Shown piece after piece: positions 59,081-60,958 of a DNA stretch of 60,958 nt. Where the stretch lies: the NCBI GenBank assembly GCA_039930985.1, contig JBDTSV010000020.1, forward strand, positions 1 through 60,958. Reading direction: 5' to 3'. Made by a program: the position numbers and the translations under genes. Positions within the stretch are counted from its first letter, which is position 1. The number at the start of each line of letters is the position of its first letter. This stretch comes from CADEED01 sp039930985. GTDB taxonomy: Bacteria > Pseudomonadota > Gammaproteobacteria > Steroidobacterales > Steroidobacteraceae. The notes beneath the pieces are model-generated. The model saw nothing but the letters and a program-made list of their open reading frames with translations. It ran no database searches and was not told the origin of the DNA.

Positions 59081-59348
59081 TCACGTCTTTGTTGGCCTGC
59101 AGCGCATTAGCCAACGCGACCACCTGCTCCTTGCTCTGCGCATTGATGGTGTAGGTGATGGCGAGGAAGTGCTGCTGATTGCTGGCGCGCTCGGAAACCT
59201 GCGCCTCGGTCAGATCCGGCACGTGCTCGCGCACGATGGCATCGATGGCGGCGCGCAGTCCGTCCACCCGCCGCGCCACCACCTTGATGGGGTAGTCCAC
59301 CGGGAATTTGAGCAGTTCCTCGCCTTCCGGCTTGATCTCGTCTACCAC
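59067..59348 (-). CDS. ybeD: YbeD-like DUF493 protein
   Basis: A 93-aa ACT-like alpha/beta protein (LLKFPVDYPIKVVARRVDGL, FLAITYTINAQSKEQVVAL) matching YbeD/DUF493, a putative regulatory domain of unknown function normally placed between dacA and lipB. GTG 59348 is the chosen start; an earlier start at 59405 lies inside the upstream aminotransferase gene. Confidence 0.9.
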   Translation of the reverse strand: MVDEIKPEGEELLKFPVDYPIKVVARRVDGLRAAIDAIVREHVPDLTEAQVSERASNQQHFLAITYTINAQSKEQVVALANALQANKDVIMLI

Positions 59349-60220
59349 GGCCTGCCTGCGTGCTCGCGCTTGTAGGCCTGGTATGCGTCGTATAGCTTGC
59401 GCCACACCGGGCCGGGCTTGCCGGTGCCAACGGGTTTGCCGTCGAGCAAGGTCACCGGCTGCACTTCGCGCGTGGCTGCACCTAACAAGATCTCGGAAGC
59501 GGCACGCAGGTCCGATTCAGACACCGCCACCGAGCGCCATACGACTCCGGCTTTCTCCGCGACTTCCTCGATGACGCCACGCGTCGTGCCGGGCAGCAGC
59601 TTCCAGGAATTGGGGGGCGTGCACAGCACTCCGCCGAGCACCACGTGCACGCTCGAGGCGCTCGCGTCGGTGAGAAAGCCATCCTTGATCAGGATGGTCT
59701 CGGTGGCGTCCTGATCCACCGCCAGCTGGCGCAGCAATACGTTGGCCAGCAAGGAGACGGACTTGATGTCGCAACGCGCCCAGCGCGTGTCCTGCGCGGT
59801 GATTGCCGGCAGGCCGGTCTCGAGCGCACCCGGACGCGCCGTGGGCCAGGGCGAGGCGAACGCGAACACCGTCCGCGGCACGTCGGGCAACGGCGCATGG
59901 TTGCGGCCGTGTTCGGCGCCGCGCGTCACCTGCACATATATGTAGAGGTCCGACTTCGTCGCGTCGTTGCGTTCGAGGAGTTCGCGATACAGATCGCGCC
60001 ACGCTTCGCGCGACAGCGGATCATTCATGCGAATTTCCTTGAGGCTGCGCGTCAGCCGCGAATGGTGCTCGGCGAAACGGAATGGCCTGCCGCCGTACAC
60101 CGGCGTGACTTCATACGCGCCGTCCGAATACAGAAAACCGCGATCGAGCGGCGAGATGCGCGCTTCGCGCAGCGGCAGAAATTCGTCGTTCAGGAAGCAG
60201 ATCGGCAGCGGCTCGCCCAT
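59342..60220 (-). CDS. dat: D-amino acid aminotransferase (class IV)
   Basis: A 292-aa PLP fold-type IV transaminase. DRGFLYSDGAYEVTPVYGG at the N-terminus, PLP lysine in CDIKSVSLLANVLLRQ, and GFLTDASASSVHVV fit D-alanine aminotransferase, which supplies D-Glu/D-Ala for the wall or recycles D-Ala released by the adjacent carboxypeptidase. Branched-chain or aminodeoxychorismate-lyase relatives are possible. ATG 60220 lies 10 bases after dacA. Confidence 0.85.
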   Translation of the reverse strand: MGEPLPICFLNDEFLPLREARISPLDRGFLYSDGAYEVTPVYGGRPFRFAEHHSRLTRSLKEIRMNDPLSREAWRDLYRELLERNDATKSDLYIYVQVTRGAEHGRNHAPLPDVPRTVFAFASPWPTARPGALETGLPAITAQDTRWARCDIKSVSLLANVLLRQLAVDQDATETILIKDGFLTDASASSVHVVLGGVLCTPPNSWKLLPGTTRGVIEEVAEKAGVVWRSVAVSESDLRAASEILLGAATREVQPVTLLDGKPVGTGKPGPVWRKLYDAYQAYKREHAGRPW

Positions 60221-60230
60221 CTATCTATTC

Positions 60231-60958
60231 CTATTTCATCCAGAGTGAAATTCCGTCGACCATGCGGGTCCACCAGCCGCCTTCGGGCACCGCCGCCTGC
60301 GCGACCAGCGGCACGCGCGCGATGATTTCCTTGCCGTCGGACACGGTCAGTTCCCCGAGTGCCTGTCCGGCGGTGATGGGCGCGACCACCGGCTCTTTCA
60401 CCGTGGCCGTGGTCTTCAATTGCGCGGCCGAGCCGCGTCCGACGGTGACCCAGAGGTCGCGCGCCGGAACCAGCGTCACGCGTTCCTCTGCACCCTTGTA
60501 CACCTCGGGCTTGAGCACGACATCAGCGGCGTTCTTGACCTTCACGGTTTCGTAGAAGGTGTAGCCGAAATTGAGCAGCGCCGCGCTCGCGTCTTCACGC
60601 GCCTTGAACGATTGCGTGCCGAGCACCACCGAGATGAGCCGCATGCCGTTGCGAGAGGCGGAGCTCGCCAGGCAGTAGCCGGCACTGTCGGTGTGCCCGG
60701 TCTTGATGCCGTCGACGGTTGGATCGCGGGCTAACAACCCGTTGCGGTTCTGCTGCTTGATGCCGTTCCACTCGAACTCGCGCATCGAATACAGCTTGTA
60801 ATCGTCGGGAAAATCCCGGATCAGCACGAGCGACAGCAGCGCGATGTCATGCGCGCTCATGTAGTGCGTGGGGCCGGGCCCGCCCCAGGCGTTGTCGAAG
60901 TGCGAGTTCTTGAGCCCGAGCTCGACCGCGTAGGAGTTCATCATCTGCACGAAGCCTT
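60231..60958 (-). CDS. dacA: D-alanyl-D-alanine carboxypeptidase, C-terminal part
   Basis: The C-terminal ~242 residues of a DacA/DacC (PBP5/6) carboxypeptidase that trims peptidoglycan pentapeptides; the N-terminus with the catalytic SxxK lies beyond the window. The KTG box is visible in VDGIKTGHTDSAGYCL, followed by the PBP5 C-terminal beta domain and an amphipathic membrane-anchoring end (TRMVDGISLWMK). The order dacA-dat-ybeD next to lipoyl genes is a common gammaproteobacterial arrangement. Confidence 0.93.
   Translation of the reverse strand, partial: GFVQMMNSYAVELGLKNSHFDNAWGGPGPTHYMSAHDIALLSLVLIRDFPDDYKLYSMREFEWNGIKQQNRNGLLARDPTVDGIKTGHTDSAGYCLASSASRNGMRLISVVLGTQSFKAREDASAALLNFGYTFYETVKVKNAADVVLKPEVYKGAEERVTLVPARDLWVTVGRGSAAQLKTTATVKEPVVAPITAGQALGELTVSDGKEIIARVPLVAQAAVPEGGWWTRMVDGISLWMK

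Overview
The window is GC-rich gammaproteobacterial chromosome. This is supported by the conserved blocks lptD / surA-pdxA-rsmA-apaG-apaH, amgK-murU, lgt-thyA-folA, dacA-dat-ybeD next to lipoyl genes, and by SlyX, ApaG and YdgA family proteins. The coding style (very GC-rich, many GTG/TTG starts, an Nma111-like double protease, YD-repeat proteins, REP-like palindromes) would fit a free-living Steroidobacterales, Nevskiales or Xanthomonadales-type organism; that placement is an inference. No rRNA, tRNA, CRISPR array, transposase, integrase or phage structural gene was seen.

Layout. 1-6.4 kb: end of gcvPB, dgkA, a tandem HtrA-like protease, threonylcarbamoyl-AMP synthase and small envelope proteins. 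6.4-15.4 kb: a lone ATPase, slyX, an RcnB-like protein with 51-bp repeats, a secreted glycosidase-like protein, a DODA dioxygenase, an NfeD/flotillin pair and an AAA ATPase. 15.4-27.8 kb: a type III PLP decarboxylase, a YcbK-type peptidase facing an LdtD-type L,D-transpeptidase, HIT and TfoX-like proteins, a DUF255 protein divergent from rlmI, then a tight lgt-thyA-SET-2OG oxygenase-folA run and an FKBP isomerase with a clear terminator. 27.8-31.8 kb: a secreted beta-helix protein and a serpin lipoprotein. 31.8-41.5 kb: an accessory island. 41.5-45.5 kb: a kynurenine operon (haaO, cyclase, kynU, kmo). 45.6-56.3 kb: envelope and housekeeping block (apaH, apaG, rsmA, pdxA, surA, lptD; divergent amgK-murU; ydgA). 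56.3-61 kb: a single-ORF LipA-LipB fusion facing dacA-dat-ybeD.

The accessory island is the most unusual part. Small secreted, cysteine-containing, signal-peptide proteins (at least eight intact or degenerate copies) surround a four-gene operon (34954-40911) in which every junction is a 4-base start/stop overlap: a secreted protein, a 1361-aa YD-repeat shell ending in thrombospondin-type-3 calcium repeats, a separate 348-aa protein with its own signal peptide carrying the RHS core and a toxin-like tip, and an 85-aa candidate immunity protein. The RHS chain is cut at the point where shell and core are normally continuous. A chimeric pseudogene carrying a diverged copy of the beta-helix gene's 3' end lies in the same island.

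Three genome-style signals recur. (i) About a dozen genes have a -10-like hexamer only 7-9 bases before the start codon and no Shine-Dalgarno, which predicts leaderless mRNAs; two divergent pairs share one symmetrical -10 in gaps of 20 and 22 bp. (ii) A two-hairpin palindromic element sits in frame at the end of gcvPB and exactly at the LipA/LipB joint, with a partial copy before the sua5 gene. (iii) Three genes have a CTG overlapping the upstream stop as CTGA as their best start. All functional statements come from reading sequence motifs and family knowledge; no search was run.
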